Assembly: GCA_002288455.1 (NCBI GenBank)
Contig: NEUS01000011.1
Location: forward strand, 1-52,804
Source of the DNA: Opitutia bacterium Tous-C1TDCM
GTDB lineage: Bacteria; Verrucomicrobiota; Verrucomicrobiia; Opitutales; Opitutaceae
Direction: 5' to 3'
Length of the DNA stretch: 52,804 nt
The notes under the pieces were generated by a model, which saw only the letters and a program-made list of their open reading frames with translations, had not been told where the DNA came from and did no database searches. Both the position numbers and the translations under genes were made by a program. This document shows, one piece after another, positions 37,112 to 44,498 of this stretch; the first letter of the stretch is position 1, and every line of letters begins with the position of its first letter.

Positions 37112-37138
37112 GGCCGCCCCAACCCGGGCGGCCTTTTT
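37112..37138 (+). terminator. Rho-independent terminator of the TonB-dependent receptor
   Basis: An 8-bp perfect stem (GGCCGCCC / GGGCGGCC), 6-nt loop and TTTTT tract, starting 24 bp after the receptor stop codon. Confidence 0.88.
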
Positions 37139-37149
37139 CGTGCCCCCGC

Positions 37150-37252
37150 CCACCCATCCGTCCCATCCCCACCACCGCCCGCCCATCTCACCCACATACA
37201 TCCGCCCACCTATCCGTCCCATAAGTCCCATCCGTCCCATCGGTCCCATCTT
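37150..37252. repeat. GTCCCATCC minisatellite, cluster 3
   Basis: Units of ATCCGTCCCAT / AAGTCCCATCC type spaced by C-rich sequence, between the receptor terminator and the 3' end of the integrase gene. CTCAACTCTC words of the kind found in the dispersed repeats at 14861 and 24151 follow at 37258-37290. Confidence 0.75.
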
Positions 37253-37273
37253 CCTTCTCTCAACTCTCAGCCC

Positions 37274-39199
37274 TCAACTCTCAACTCTCCCCATATCCAG
37301 CGGCGACCGCACCCCCAACCCCGGCTTCTGCATCACATGCGTATATATCTGCGTCGTCTCCACGCTCTCGTGCCCGAGCAGATCCTGCACCGTCCTTATA
37401 TCCGTCCCCGCCTCCAGCAAATGCGTCGCAAACGAGTGCCGCAGCACATGCGGCGTCACGCGCTTGTCGATCTGCGCCTTCACCGCCGCCGCCCGCACCG
37501 CATTCTGGAACGTCCCGTCCAGCACATGGTGCCGCCGCTTCACCCCCGAGGCCGGATCCGCCGCCAATTCCCGCGACGGAAACACCCATTGCCACTGCCA
37601 ATCCGTGCCCGCCTGCGGCCACTTCCGTTCCAATCCCTCCGGCACCCACACCCCCGGCAACCCCGCCGCCCGGTCCGCCTCGAACCACGCCTTCGCCTGC
37701 GCGAGTTGCTCCTTGAGCCGCGGGATCACCGAGTCCGGCAGAATCGTCAGCCGGTCCTTGTCTCCCTTTCCTGAATACACCTTCAGCTGCCGCCGCTCGA
37801 AATCCAGGTGGTGCACGCGCAGCCGCAGCAGCTCCATCAGCCGCAGCCCCGCCCCGTACATCGTCTCCGCCATCAGCCGGTTGCTCCCCGTGATCGCCTC
37901 GAACAACCGCGTGCACTCCGCCCGCGACAATACCGTCGGCACCCGCTTCCGCGCCGCCGACCGCCGGAAATCCAATTCCCCGACCTCCCGTCGCAATCCC
38001 TCCTGCAGGAAAAACACGAGCGCGTTCAGCGCTTGCCGCTGCGTCGCCGGACTCGCGCGGAACTCCACCGCCATCGCCGTCAGAAAGTCGGCGACCTCCT
38101 CTCCGCCCGCCGCAAACGGCGACCGCGGCCGGATAAACTCCGCAAACCGCCGCGCCCACATCCGGTAAGTCTGCTCCGTCCGCCACAGCATGCCCTTTCG
38201 CCGGAGCGCCGTGACGAGCGCCCGCTCCCAATCCGGCCCGCCGAGATCCTCCGCCCCCCGCGAAGGCGTCGAGGACCGCCACCCGCCCGCTCCCTCCGCT
38301 CCGGCCACCGCCCCCTCCCGCCCCTCACTATCCGTCCCATCCTGCCCATCCCCGCCACCCCTCATCACCCCCGCCTCCCCTCTATCCGTCCCATCAGTCC
38401 CCTCCGTCTCATGGGTCCCATTCTTCCCATCCGCCCCCGCGCCACCCACCCGTCCGCGCGCCTCCCCTGCCGCCCCCGCGCCCCCACTATCCGTCCCATA
38501 AATCCCATCCGTCCCCTTGGTCCCATTCCCCATCCCCATTCCTCCCCCGCGCACGATCCCATCGCGCCGGCCCCCCCTCGCCCCTCCCGCGCCCGCCCCC
38601 CTGCTATCCGTCCCATCCTCCGCCCCCGCAGCACCCACCCGCCGCTTTTCTCCACCCCGCGCCACCCCCGCGGTACCCGCTCCCGCGTTATCCGCCCCAT
38701 CAGTCCCATCTCCGGCCCCCATCACCCCGCGCTCTGCCCGCGCCGGCACCACCGGCCGCGCCGACTCCCAAGCTCCGCCCTCCAGTTCCTCCATCGGCCG
38801 CACCCCGCGCCCCCCGCTCCCCCCAGCACCGCGCCCATTCCCCACGCGTCGCCCGCCCGCACTATCCGTCCCATCCGCCGCATCCGTCCCATGAGTCCCA
38901 TCCCTCCTATTCCCCGCCAGCCACGCCTTATCCACCACGCGCCCGCCCGTGCAAAGCCACCGCAGCGCCGGCCGGATCCACGGATCCCGTTGCCCGGCCT
39001 CGCTCTCGACAAACGCCTTCGCCGACTCCACCGACGCCGGCGTATGGTAGCGTTTGCAGAAGCGGAAAAAGACATAGATGACCTGGCCCACGCGCCAGCG
39101 GACATCCTCGGGCCAAGGGGCCGCGAGCAGCTGCTCCTTCCACTCCGGGAACAATTTTGAGGTCTTCTCCCTACCCGCATTGAATCCTTCAAAAGCCAT
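37274..39199 (-). CDS. intI: Integron integrase (IntI-type tyrosine recombinase) with N-terminal extension and low-complexity linker
   Basis: With the ATG at 39199 the protein has 641 residues, against about 320-340 for typical IntI. The C-terminal part (about 323-641) is a full IntI: catalytic Arg453 (YGAGLRLMELLRLR), Lys478 (GKGDKDR), His584 and Arg587 (HVLRHSFATHLLE), His610 (LLGHE) and Tyr619 (TTQIYTHV). It includes the IntI-specific insert LERKWPQAGTDWQWQWVFPS and RRHH. Before it are a helical N-terminal domain (about 10-95, FPEWKEQLLAAPWPEDVRWR) and a Gly/Arg/Asp-rich linker (about 95-300) encoded by the 9-bp minisatellite. TTG starts at 39229 or 39235 have a better-spaced GGGAGGGG. It recombines attI and attC. 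Confidence 0.93.
   Translation of the reverse strand: MAFEGFNAGREKTSKLFPEWKEQLLAAPWPEDVRWRVGQVIYVFFRFCKRYHTPASVESAKAFVESEAGQRDPWIRPALRWLCTGGRVVDKAWLAGNRRDGTHGTDAADGTDSAGGRRVGNGRGAGGSGGRGVRPMEELEGGAWESARPVVPARAERGVMGAGDGTDGADNAGAGTAGVARGGEKRRVGAAGAEDGTDSRGAGAGGARGGRRDGIVRGGGMGMGNGTKGTDGIYGTDSGGAGAAGEARGRVGGAGADGKNGTHETEGTDGTDRGEAGVMRGGGDGQDGTDSEGREGAVAGAEGAGGWRSSTPSRGAEDLGGPDWERALVTALRRKGMLWRTEQTYRMWARRFAEFIRPRSPFAAGGEEVADFLTAMAVEFRASPATQRQALNALVFFLQEGLRREVGELDFRRSAARKRVPTVLSRAECTRLFEAITGSNRLMAETMYGAGLRLMELLRLRVHHLDFERRQLKVYSGKGDKDRLTILPDSVIPRLKEQLAQAKAWFEADRAAGLPGVWVPEGLERKWPQAGTDWQWQWVFPSRELAADPASGVKRRHHVLDGTFQNAVRAAAVKAQIDKRVTPHVLRHSFATHLLEAGTDIRTVQDLLGHESVETTQIYTHVMQKPGLGVRSPLDMGRVES
38327..38912. 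repeat. GTCCCATCC minisatellite clusters inside the integrase gene
   Basis: At least six clusters of the 9-bp unit (for example at 38327-38340, 38385-38400, 38489-38503, 38600-38612, 38689-38711 and 38861-38912) are embedded in C-rich sequence. Because the unit is a multiple of three, it reads in frame as DGTDG-type peptides in the integrase and does not interrupt it. Confidence 0.85.
39157..39185 (+). promoter_or_regulatory. Weak candidate for the cassette promoter Pc
   Basis: TTGAGG (39157-39162), 17-bp spacer and TTGAAT (39180-39185) point towards the array and lie inside the 5' end of the integrase gene, the usual place of Pc in class 1 integrons. Match to consensus is modest and other positions are possible. 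Confidence 0.25.
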
Positions 39200-39365
39200 A
39201 CTCCCGGTTGAGCTTTGCCCGGGAGCCAAAATCAACCCCTCCCTCTACCTTTTTTCGTCCCACCATTTCGTGCTCAACAACTTCCTCCATTTCCCTTCCC
39301 CTCCTCCCCATCCCCCACCGCCCTCCATTTCCTCAACCCACTCCCAGCTAATAACACTGTTAGGC
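39200..39365 (+). other. attI region (presumed)
   Basis: The space between the integrase start and the first cassette. The core R' box is GTTAGGC at 39359-39365, giving a cut between 39359 and 39360, and CTAATAAC just before it could be the second, inverted integrase-binding box. The rest is C/T-rich on the plus strand. Being the only GTTRRRY site without an attC hairpin in the correct place, it is the best attI candidate. No LexA box was recognised. Confidence 0.65.
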
Positions 39366-39371
39366 AAAGTC

Positions 39372-39719
39372 ATGACGACCGACGATTTCATCTCAGCTTC
39401 AATTAGTCGTGGCGCGAAAGAAGGCGTGCGAGCGCTCAGCGACAAAGAGCGCGTATTATTCCTCGTTTCGGAAGCGGAAATTCTATGCGACATGGAAGGC
39501 ATCGACGCCCTTGTAGATCATATCGAGACCAAAGAGGTTTTCGGCGTGAGCGAAGCATTCGCAGCGATCGGAGCCACGGAGATCGCGGCGTGTCTCAAGC
39601 GGATCGAGAATGCGCTGCCCATGCGAGATGACGAAGCACTCATGCGCGGGAATGATTTGATCACAGCGCGTGCTGGCTATTCCTACGAGGCGATTAAGCG
39701 TTATGCAGAAATCGCCTAG
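39372..39719 (+). CDS. Cassette 1 protein, 115 aa, unknown function (possibly DUF4375/DMP19-like)
   Basis: First cassette after attI (39360-39854), expected to be the most strongly expressed. ATG only 6 bp after the R' box; no clear ribosome binding site. The protein is acidic and helical; LSDKERVLFLVSEAEILCDM followed by AFAAIGATEIAACLKRIENA is reminiscent of DMP19/DUF4375 proteins, which have a LSxxERxxYxxxxLExEVNNGG pattern and a later IGA-rich helix, but the NGG core is absent, so the link is tentative. Cytoplasmic; no signal or membrane segment. Confidence 0.75.
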   Translation: MTTDDFISASISRGAKEGVRALSDKERVLFLVSEAEILCDMEGIDALVDHIETKEVFGVSEAFAAIGATEIAACLKRIENALPMRDDEALMRGNDLITARAGYSYEAIKRYAEIA

Positions 39720-39761
39720 TTTCCGATTTGAAGTGCGACACTTTTTCCCAATGCAATATCG

Positions 39762-39860
39762 GCCTAACAAGGCGCTAGAGCCAACGATCACGTCCGTCAC
39801 GCCTCCTGCTGGCGCAGGAGTCGCGCCGGCCGCGCTCGTGGCTCATCTTTGACGTTAGGC
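39762..39860 (+). other. attC1 (type A, 99 bp)
   Basis: R'' GCCTAAC, R' GTTAGGC. Terminal hairpin CTCCTGC/GCGCAGGAG. Preceded by the conserved GAAGTGCGACA...ATGCAATATC block (39729-39761). Confidence 0.93.
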
Positions 39861-39869
39861 AAATGAACT

Positions 39870-40235
39870 ATGACGACCGATACTAACCCTGTTCAGCTCG
39901 AAGACTTCGTCCGGAATGCCATCGTGCAGATTATTCGTGCCGTCGATGCCGCGTCCACTGACGTGAAATCACTCGGAGGTGAGATCAATCCGCGTCCCCA
40001 AGGCGAAGACAGGGATCTCGCCGCAGCGGGCGTGTCGCGGGCAGTTGGAGGCGGCGCGCTGACTTTCATCGACTTCGATGTGGCTGTTACTGCGACGCGA
40101 AGCGGCGATAGGAACTCGGGAATTGGTGTGGTATTCGCGGGCATCAATGCTGGCATAGGCGAGAAGAATACTCGTGGTGACCAGACCGTCTCGCGGATCT
40201 CCTTCAAGGTGCCAGTGCGCCTTCCTCGGAGATGA
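39870..40235 (+). CDS. Cassette 2 first protein, 121 aa, unknown
   Basis: First of two genes in the composite cassette 39855-41301. The N-terminus is a helix (QLEDFVRNAIVQIIRAVDAA), the middle has GGEINPRPQGED, and the C-terminal half is predicted beta with FIDFDVAVTATR, GIGVVFAGINAGIGEK and the end SRISFKVPVRLPRR. This helix plus FDVAVT...RIxFxVPVxLP pattern recurs in bacterial hypothetical proteins, some near conflict-type loci; I have no firm family name. It stops 5 bp before an internal half attC. No ribosome binding site is obvious. Confidence 0.7.
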   Translation: MTTDTNPVQLEDFVRNAIVQIIRAVDAASTDVKSLGGEINPRPQGEDRDLAAAGVSRAVGGGALTFIDFDVAVTATRSGDRNSGIGVVFAGINAGIGEKNTRGDQTVSRISFKVPVRLPRR

Positions 40236-40239
40236 AGAA

Positions 40240-40260
40240 GCCTAACCAGGCGCCAAGACC
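40240..40260 (+). other. Half attC remnant inside cassette 2
   Basis: GCCTAAC (40240-40246) is followed by CAGGCGCCAAGACC, matching the R''-L'' start of the neighbouring attC sites (GCCTAACAAGGCGCCAGAGCC pattern, with changes). The hairpin and the L'-R' half are missing; the sequence then runs straight into the next gene. Its R'' matches the R' at the start of this cassette. Confidence 0.7.
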
Positions 40261-40304
40261 TACCAATCCCATTTACCGCACTAGCGAGAATTTCCCCAAC
40301 AATC

Positions 40305-41141
40305 ATGAAATCTTCTCCACTCATCTATCTGGCACTTATATATAAGAACCTAGCAGCATCAGCACTGATAGTCGTATATCTTGGTGGTTGCGCGACGCCG
40401 AATACAGACAAATTCCCTGATCCAATTCACACAATTGCCTCGAACAACACTAAAAACGGAATTCCCACACTGGTCTTCGAGGACGGCGGACTCATCACGA
40501 TGGGCAAGTTGATGCCAGCCTCCAAGCACGAGTTGCTAATGATCGGGCAGGACGGGAGGCTTCTATACCGAGGCCAGTTATTAGATTTTGTAGCAAAGGA
40601 CAAAGATTCCTATTTATTCTTCAGTAGCGGTGTATACTATAAGTTCGAGCTCAACAAAACTAAGCTTCACATCCAGCTCTATTCATTTTCCCCTTTCGGC
40701 ATCGGGATAGCAACCTCCACAGCAGGACCCTCCGAGTTTGCTGAATGGACCCGCCGATTCGCGAATTTTGGCTTTGATGAATTCACCTACGGCATGGTCG
40801 CCATAACCAAATTCATCGATGGCACACGATCCGAAGTGAAAGGGTCTGGAGAGCTTGTAGCGAAGATACGCCTCTCAGGAAATTTGGTCGTATGGAACGA
40901 TGAGAATATTGCACCTATCGCAACCCAGATGAGTGACGGAGCGTTGGCAGTCGCCATCAAATCCCCCAAAACAGGAGATACCCTATGGATATTTGGTGCA
41001 GGCAATTTTCAGCTGAATAGGTCAAGAGCTGTTGCTGAGTTCTTTGTCGGAAATAATAAGATTCCAAACGGAAATACTTTACCCGTTCAGCTGGAATGCT
41101 ACTCCGATCTTTACTTATCGCTCAAATCCATAAGCAGATAA
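40305..41141 (+). CDS. Cassette 2 second protein, predicted lipoprotein, 278 aa
   Basis: The N-terminus has a hydrophobic stretch (about 16-28, ALIVVYLGGC) ending in a lipobox with Cys near residue 29, so a lipoprotein is likely. The mature part is a mixed alpha/beta protein with PTLVFEDGGLITMGKLMP, YKFELNKTKLHIQLYSFSP and PIATQMSDGALAVAIKSPK. I recognise no family. Its DNA is distinctly AT-richer than the chromosome. It sits downstream of a half attC, suggesting two cassettes fused into one mobile unit. Confidence 0.7.
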   Translation: MKSSPLIYLALIYKNLAASALIVVYLGGCATPNTDKFPDPIHTIASNNTKNGIPTLVFEDGGLITMGKLMPASKHELLMIGQDGRLLYRGQLLDFVAKDKDSYLFFSSGVYYKFELNKTKLHIQLYSFSPFGIGIATSTAGPSEFAEWTRRFANFGFDEFTYGMVAITKFIDGTRSEVKGSGELVAKIRLSGNLVVWNDENIAPIATQMSDGALAVAIKSPKTGDTLWIFGAGNFQLNRSRAVAEFFVGNNKIPNGNTLPVQLECYSDLYLSLKSISR

Positions 41142-41208
41142 TTTCCGCAATTCATGCCGTTCAACGGAGACATATCTGGACCGCCCTTCATCCTCCAATG
41201 CAATATCG

Positions 41209-41307
41209 GCCTAACAAGGCGCCAGAGCCAACGATCACGTCCGTCACGGTTCCTGCTGGCGCAGGAACCGCGCCGGCCGCGCTCGTGGCTCATCTTTGAC
41301 GTTCGGC
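41209..41307 (+). other. attC2 (type A, 99 bp)
   Basis: R'' GCCTAAC, R' GTTCGGC. Hairpin arms are GGTTCCTGC/GCAGGAACC, a double change relative to other type A sites that keeps base pairing. Short form of the ATGCAATATC block in front. Confidence 0.93.
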
Positions 41308-41314
41308 AACAATC

Positions 41315-41923
41315 ATGAACAACTCCGAGGTCGATCAATTGATTGCTCGCATCGAGTGCCTTCCTGACGGCGACATCATCAAAGCATTGGCCTCACCCAG
41401 CGACTATACGCTGGAAGCGATGACGATATACGAGTCCGAAGGGAAGCGCCGCGGTATTCGACCGGAGGCGGTGCGCCCCATTGCAATGCAGGACGTGCAA
41501 AGAAAAAAGGACAAAATGGCGGCAGCTTGGTCCTTCAAGGGAGTTGGTGAGAAGCTCTACGGGATGCGTTCATTTCGGGTAGATGGAAGCTACCAAGCCA
41601 CCAAGTGGTTCGTTTTCCTATACATCCCGATCTATCCTATTTGTTCGCTCCGCATTAGACCTCATGGTAAGGGATTAATCTCGGTGTTGGATGTGCTGCC
41701 AATCGATTGGCGGCAGGTGCTCGATACATATTGCTTCGTTGCATTTTTCTGGACGGGCATTGCGATAGGAATTCATTCACTCGATAGGTATTCGCTTCCT
41801 TTCAGCGAGTTCATGAGTGTAGCACTTTTGGGTCTTCCTTTGTTGTTTTTGTATCTTGTCCGTCGCCGTGCGCGACGAAGCGTGCACCGGAATGAATCAG
41901 TCACAAACCAGCCGAGGTTCTGA
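41315..41923 (+). CDS. Cassette 3 membrane protein, 202 aa
   Basis: A soluble N-terminal part (about 1-80, helical) is followed by about three membrane segments (about 97-113, 139-155, 166-183) and a basic tail. The stretch VDGSYQATKWFVFLYIPIYP, then SLRI and later IDWRQVLDTY, matches a similar order in the cassette 20 protein (DGSYVATLWVVFFFLPLFP, SERI, RHWPQIIRTY), so the two cassettes carry related membrane proteins. Function unknown. The ATG is 7 bp after the R' box, with no clear ribosome binding site. Confidence 0.75.
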   Translation: MNNSEVDQLIARIECLPDGDIIKALASPSDYTLEAMTIYESEGKRRGIRPEAVRPIAMQDVQRKKDKMAAAWSFKGVGEKLYGMRSFRVDGSYQATKWFVFLYIPIYPICSLRIRPHGKGLISVLDVLPIDWRQVLDTYCFVAFFWTGIAIGIHSLDRYSLPFSEFMSVALLGLPLLFLYLVRRRARRSVHRNESVTNQPRF

Positions 41924-41958
41924 TTTGAAGTGCGACGTCTTATCCCAATGAAATATCA

Positions 41959-42057
41959 GCCGAACAAGGCGCCAGAGCCAACGATCACGTCCGTCACGCC
42001 TCCTGCTGGCGCAGGAGCCGCGCCGGCCGCGCTCGTGGCTCATCTTTGACGTTGGGC
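41959..42057 (+). other. attC3 (type A, 99 bp)
   Basis: R'' GCCGAAC, R' GTTGGGC. Preceded by the conserved ATTTGAAGTGCGAC block and ATGAAATATC. Confidence 0.93.
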
Positions 42058-42065
42058 AAAATAGC

Positions 42066-42458
42066 ATGAAACCGTTAATCACCGTTTTTTGCATGCTGGC
42101 GATGCTGGCACAGGTCGGTTGCACCTCGGCGTTTAGTCTCCTGGTGGATGCCCGTCCGGAGTCGGATGCCGTCGAATTAAGCAAGAAGCTTGCTTCGCAC
42201 TATTCTCGTATGGGCTATTCTGCAGTGACTACGCCGCAATCGCCGCACGACAATTTTAGGATAGGACGCTGGGATTCAGATTCTCGCGGTTTCATTGGCC
42301 ATGCAGAGCACGAGGGCCGGCTGTGGATCTGGATCGCTCCCCCGCCGCGCCAAGACGACGGGATCAAAGTGGTTGAGGAGATTAAGAAGATCCTGACCGA
42401 AGTTGCCCCGAACGCCGTATTGAAGATTCGTGAGGCTCGTAGCCCAGATATCCGATGA
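42066..42458 (+). CDS. Cassette 4 predicted lipoprotein, 130 aa
   Basis: MKPLITVFCMLAMLAQVGC is a lipoprotein signal with lipobox Cys at 19. The mature domain of about 110 residues has FRIGRWDSDSRGFIGHAEHE, WIWIAPPPR and VVEEIKKILTEVAPNA; it is likely a small alpha/beta periplasmic domain anchored in a membrane. No family is recognised. It occupies most of cassette 42052-42606. Confidence 0.75.
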   Translation: MKPLITVFCMLAMLAQVGCTSAFSLLVDARPESDAVELSKKLASHYSRMGYSAVTTPQSPHDNFRIGRWDSDSRGFIGHAEHEGRLWIWIAPPPRQDDGIKVVEEIKKILTEVAPNAVLKIREARSPDIR

Positions 42459-42513
42459 GAAAGAGGTCTGGCATCAGATTTGAAGTGCGACCCTTTCGCC
42501 CAATGAAAAATAA

Positions 42514-42612
42514 GCCCAACAAGGCGCCAGAGCCAACGATCACGTCCGTCACGCCTCCTGCTAGCGCAGGAGTCGCGCCGGCCGCGCTCGTGGCTCATCT
42601 TTGACGTTAGCC
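42514..42612 (+). other. attC4 (type A, 99 bp)
   Basis: R'' GCCCAAC, R' GTTAGCC. Loop CTGCTAGCGCAG instead of CTGCTGGCGCAG. Conserved block and ATGAAAAATA in front. Confidence 0.93.
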
Positions 42613-42621
42613 AAAAATACG

Positions 42622-43080
42622 ATGATTGACCGCGTCGCCCGAGAGTCACTCGCCGAGAATCTGCGCCAGCTTGCAAGTGGAGCGATCACCAACTTCGACT
42701 TCGAAGAAGGATATCGTCGCTCAATGAACGACCCAGCAATCCATGAGATTTCGGAATGCCTGGCGTGGCCATACTACGATGATGCCACTGAACATCGGCT
42801 CACCGGCGATCACGCGCTGCTCGACGGACACCGCAAGGATTTCGCTCGAGCGGTATTGTTCCTCAAGAGTGATTGCGAGTATCGTTGGCCCAAGCGTAGC
42901 GGCTTGGCTGGATGGTCTGGACAGATTCGGCGAATCTTCGGGATGCTGCTTAGCTCGCCGAAGCGCGATATGGGCGAAGTGCGATTCTGGCCTTTTTGGT
43001 CGGAGGAAGAATATCGAGATGCATTGAAGCAACATCCCTACCTCGTCGGGCAATCGACAAACTCCCAAGGTCAGATTTGA
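42622..43080 (+). CDS. Cassette 5 protein, 152 aa, unknown
   Basis: The ATG at 42622 lies 9 bp after the R' box. The protein is cytoplasmic, with SLAENLRQLASGAITNFDFE at the start, EISECLAWPYYDDATEHRL, then ARAVLFLKSDCEYRWP and a Trp-rich FWPFWSEEEYRDAL end. The LRxLxxGxxTNxxFE and VLFLxxxxEYxWP pattern recurs in small proteins of cassette arrays and bacterial genomes, but without a name known to me. Length and lack of membrane segments suggest a soluble domain protein. Confidence 0.75.
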   Translation: MIDRVARESLAENLRQLASGAITNFDFEEGYRRSMNDPAIHEISECLAWPYYDDATEHRLTGDHALLDGHRKDFARAVLFLKSDCEYRWPKRSGLAGWSGQIRRIFGMLLSSPKRDMGEVRFWPFWSEEEYRDALKQHPYLVGQSTNSQGQI

Positions 43081-43110
43081 AGTACGGCACTCCTTCCCCA
43101 TGAAATATCG

Positions 43111-43209
43111 GGCTAACAAGGCGCCAGAGCCAACGATCACGTCCGTCACGCCTCCTGCTAGCGCAGGAGTCGCGCCGGCCGCGCTCGTGGCTCATCTTTG
43201 ACGTTCGGC
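43111..43209 (+). other. attC5 (type A, 99 bp)
   Basis: R'' GGCTAAC, R' GTTCGGC. CTAGCG loop as in attC4. Conserved block with ATGAAATATC in front. Confidence 0.93.
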
Positions 43210-43538
43210 AATATGTCCAAAGGTGATGCGGTACCCATAGAAGCCGATGAGAAATCCATCTTTGGAGTTTTCGGTGCTTGGCGTGGAATGCCGCAAAACC
43301 AATTTCGAGCCGGCGAGCATGAGATCCCGTTTTTCCAATCCCGTTTTGGCCTGGTTGGGCTACGCCGACTTGTCGCCGGCGAGATTCGAATCGGCGGAGA
43401 CGCTACGGCGGACCCGGTTTTGTGATTTCCCGTAAAGCCAATTTCCCCCTGCTTCCGAGTGCGTTTCCCAAACGGCGTCTTCGCCTTCGATTCCTCAACT
43501 GGCTCGCCGCTCCAAATGCAGTTTTCCAACCTCCTATC
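43204..43538 (+). other. Cassette 6 body: ORF-poor modular cassette
   Basis: The body contains only a 70-codon plus-strand frame (43213-43425, MSKGDAVPIEADEKSIFG) and a longer minus-strand frame. It has the recurring words AAACCAATTTCG and AGCCAATTTCCC and GTTTTTCCAATCCCG. Cassette 14 is a diverged copy. Comparing the 70-codon frame in the two copies by eye gives about 5 synonymous and 5 amino-acid changes and no indel, which neither proves nor excludes a peptide. Confidence 0.6.
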
Positions 43539-43637
43539 GCCGAACAAGGCGTTACAGCCAACGCCACCGTCCGTCACGGATCGTGCTTTCGCACGATCCG
43601 CGCCAGCCGCCGGCGTGGCTGACCTTTGACGTTCGGC
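43539..43637 (+). other. attC6 (type B, 99 bp)
   Basis: R'' GCCGAAC, R' GTTCGGC. Hairpin GGATCGTGC/GCACGATCC around TTTC; the most diverged site (GCGTTACAGCC, GGCTGACC). Confidence 0.9.
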
Positions 43638-43947
43638 AAAGACCAAAGGTCATTTCTCCCGGAATCGTGATGACGCACATCGAATCCCAGGAGGTTTTCC
43701 CGATTTCGCGGCTTGGCAGTGAATGCCACAGAACCAATTTCGGTCCCGTGAAGGCGATGCCAAGGAATCAAGGGCGAGACTCGATGCCGTGGAACCAATG
43801 CGGTCGTCTTAATAAGGAAATAGGGGCTTCGGCAGCGGACATCTTGGGAATTCCGGAATCCCGTTTTTCCAAGATTGGTTCCGCGGCATTACCCCGGATG
43901 GGAAAAAGCGCTTCGCGACATGCGGTGCTCGTTTTTGAAGGCCCCCA
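43632..43947 (+). other. Cassette 7 body: ORF-poor modular cassette with inverted words
   Basis: ATGCCGTGGAACCAAT (43784-43799) is matched by ATTGGTTCCGCGGCAT (43874-43889), a 15 of 16 inverted repeat, and a third related word lies at 43723-43738. An open plus-strand frame from 43670 runs on through attC7 to its TGA. The partial cassette 23 is homologous to the first part. No convincing gene is seen. Confidence 0.6.
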
Positions 43948-44046
43948 GCCGAACAAGGCGCCAGAGCCAACGCCGACGTCTGTCACGACCTGTGCTGACG
44001 CACAGCTCGCGCCAGCCGCCGTCGTGGCTCATCTTTGACGTTCGCC
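43948..44046 (+). other. attC7 (type B, 99 bp)
   Basis: R'' GCCGAAC, R' GTTCGCC. Hairpin ACCTGTGC/GCACAGCT. Confidence 0.92.
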
Positions 44047-44388
44047 GAAAGATCCATGGGCGTGCGCACGTTCCAAGAAGTGATGACGCACTGGCAGTGC
44101 GAAGCCGGGTTGCCCGGCTCGGCACCTGCTTCCCAATCCCCTACTTCCAATTTTGGGTCTATCGGCCCCAAGTTTCCGGAAGTGATGGGGCGAAGCCTGC
44201 TCTGCTCCCAAGGTTCAGAGATTCCCGTTTTACCAAGATTGGTTCTAAGGCATTGGATAGGGCGCTTTGCGACAGGCGGTCATTGATTCCCAGGAAGGAA
44301 AAAACCAAAGGGCAGATTCATTCCTAGTGATTCCCGTAGAACCAATTTCCCGAAATCCCAAGATGCCACTCTTTCCCAAAGATAATCA
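44041..44388 (+). other. Cassette 8 body: ORF-poor modular cassette
   Basis: Contains AAGATTGGTTCTAAGGCA near 44240 and the inverted CCCGTAGAACCAATTTCCC near 44325, with CTTCC/CCAAG words between. A 76-codon frame (44056-44286) is also open in the homologous cassette 15 without indels, but by-eye comparison shows about 8 synonymous and 11 amino-acid changes, little sign of constraint. More likely non-coding. Confidence 0.6.
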
Positions 44389-44487
44389 GGCGAACAAGGC
44401 GCCAGAGCCAACGCCGACGTCTGTCACGATCTGTGCTGACGCACAGATCGCGCCAGCCGCCGTCGTGGCTCATCTTTGACGTTGGGC
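44389..44487 (+). other. attC8 (type B, 99 bp)
   Basis: R'' GGCGAAC, R' GTTGGGC. Hairpin GATCTGTGC/GCACAGATC. Confidence 0.93.
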
Positions 44488-44498
44488 AAAAAAACTCG

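Noticed and set aside
33989..37774. Very long open frames overlapping the TonB-dependent receptor, on both strands
   Set aside because: Produced by high GC content with few stops; their products are Arg/Pro- or Gly/Asp-rich without motifs, while the receptor frame has signal, plug and barrel.
37281..38282. Second reading frame of 333 codons inside the integrase region
   Set aside because: A GC-rich shadow frame; the catalytic motifs are all in the other minus-strand frame.
39200..39371. LexA/SOS box controlling the integrase
   Set aside because: No convincing LexA-type palindrome was found between intI and the first cassette, although SOS control is common for IntI genes.
42721..43149. Minus-strand ORF in cassette 5 and similar minus-strand ORFs that begin in attC
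   Set aside because: They start in the repeated attC sequence (MSHERGRRDSCAS-type peptides) and run opposite to the recognised genes.
43158..43646. Minus-strand protein gene in cassettes 6 and 14
   Set aside because: The frame is open in both copies, but the two products differ at more positions than the plus-strand frame and have no start or ribosome binding signal; left as an open question within the non-coding cassette family.
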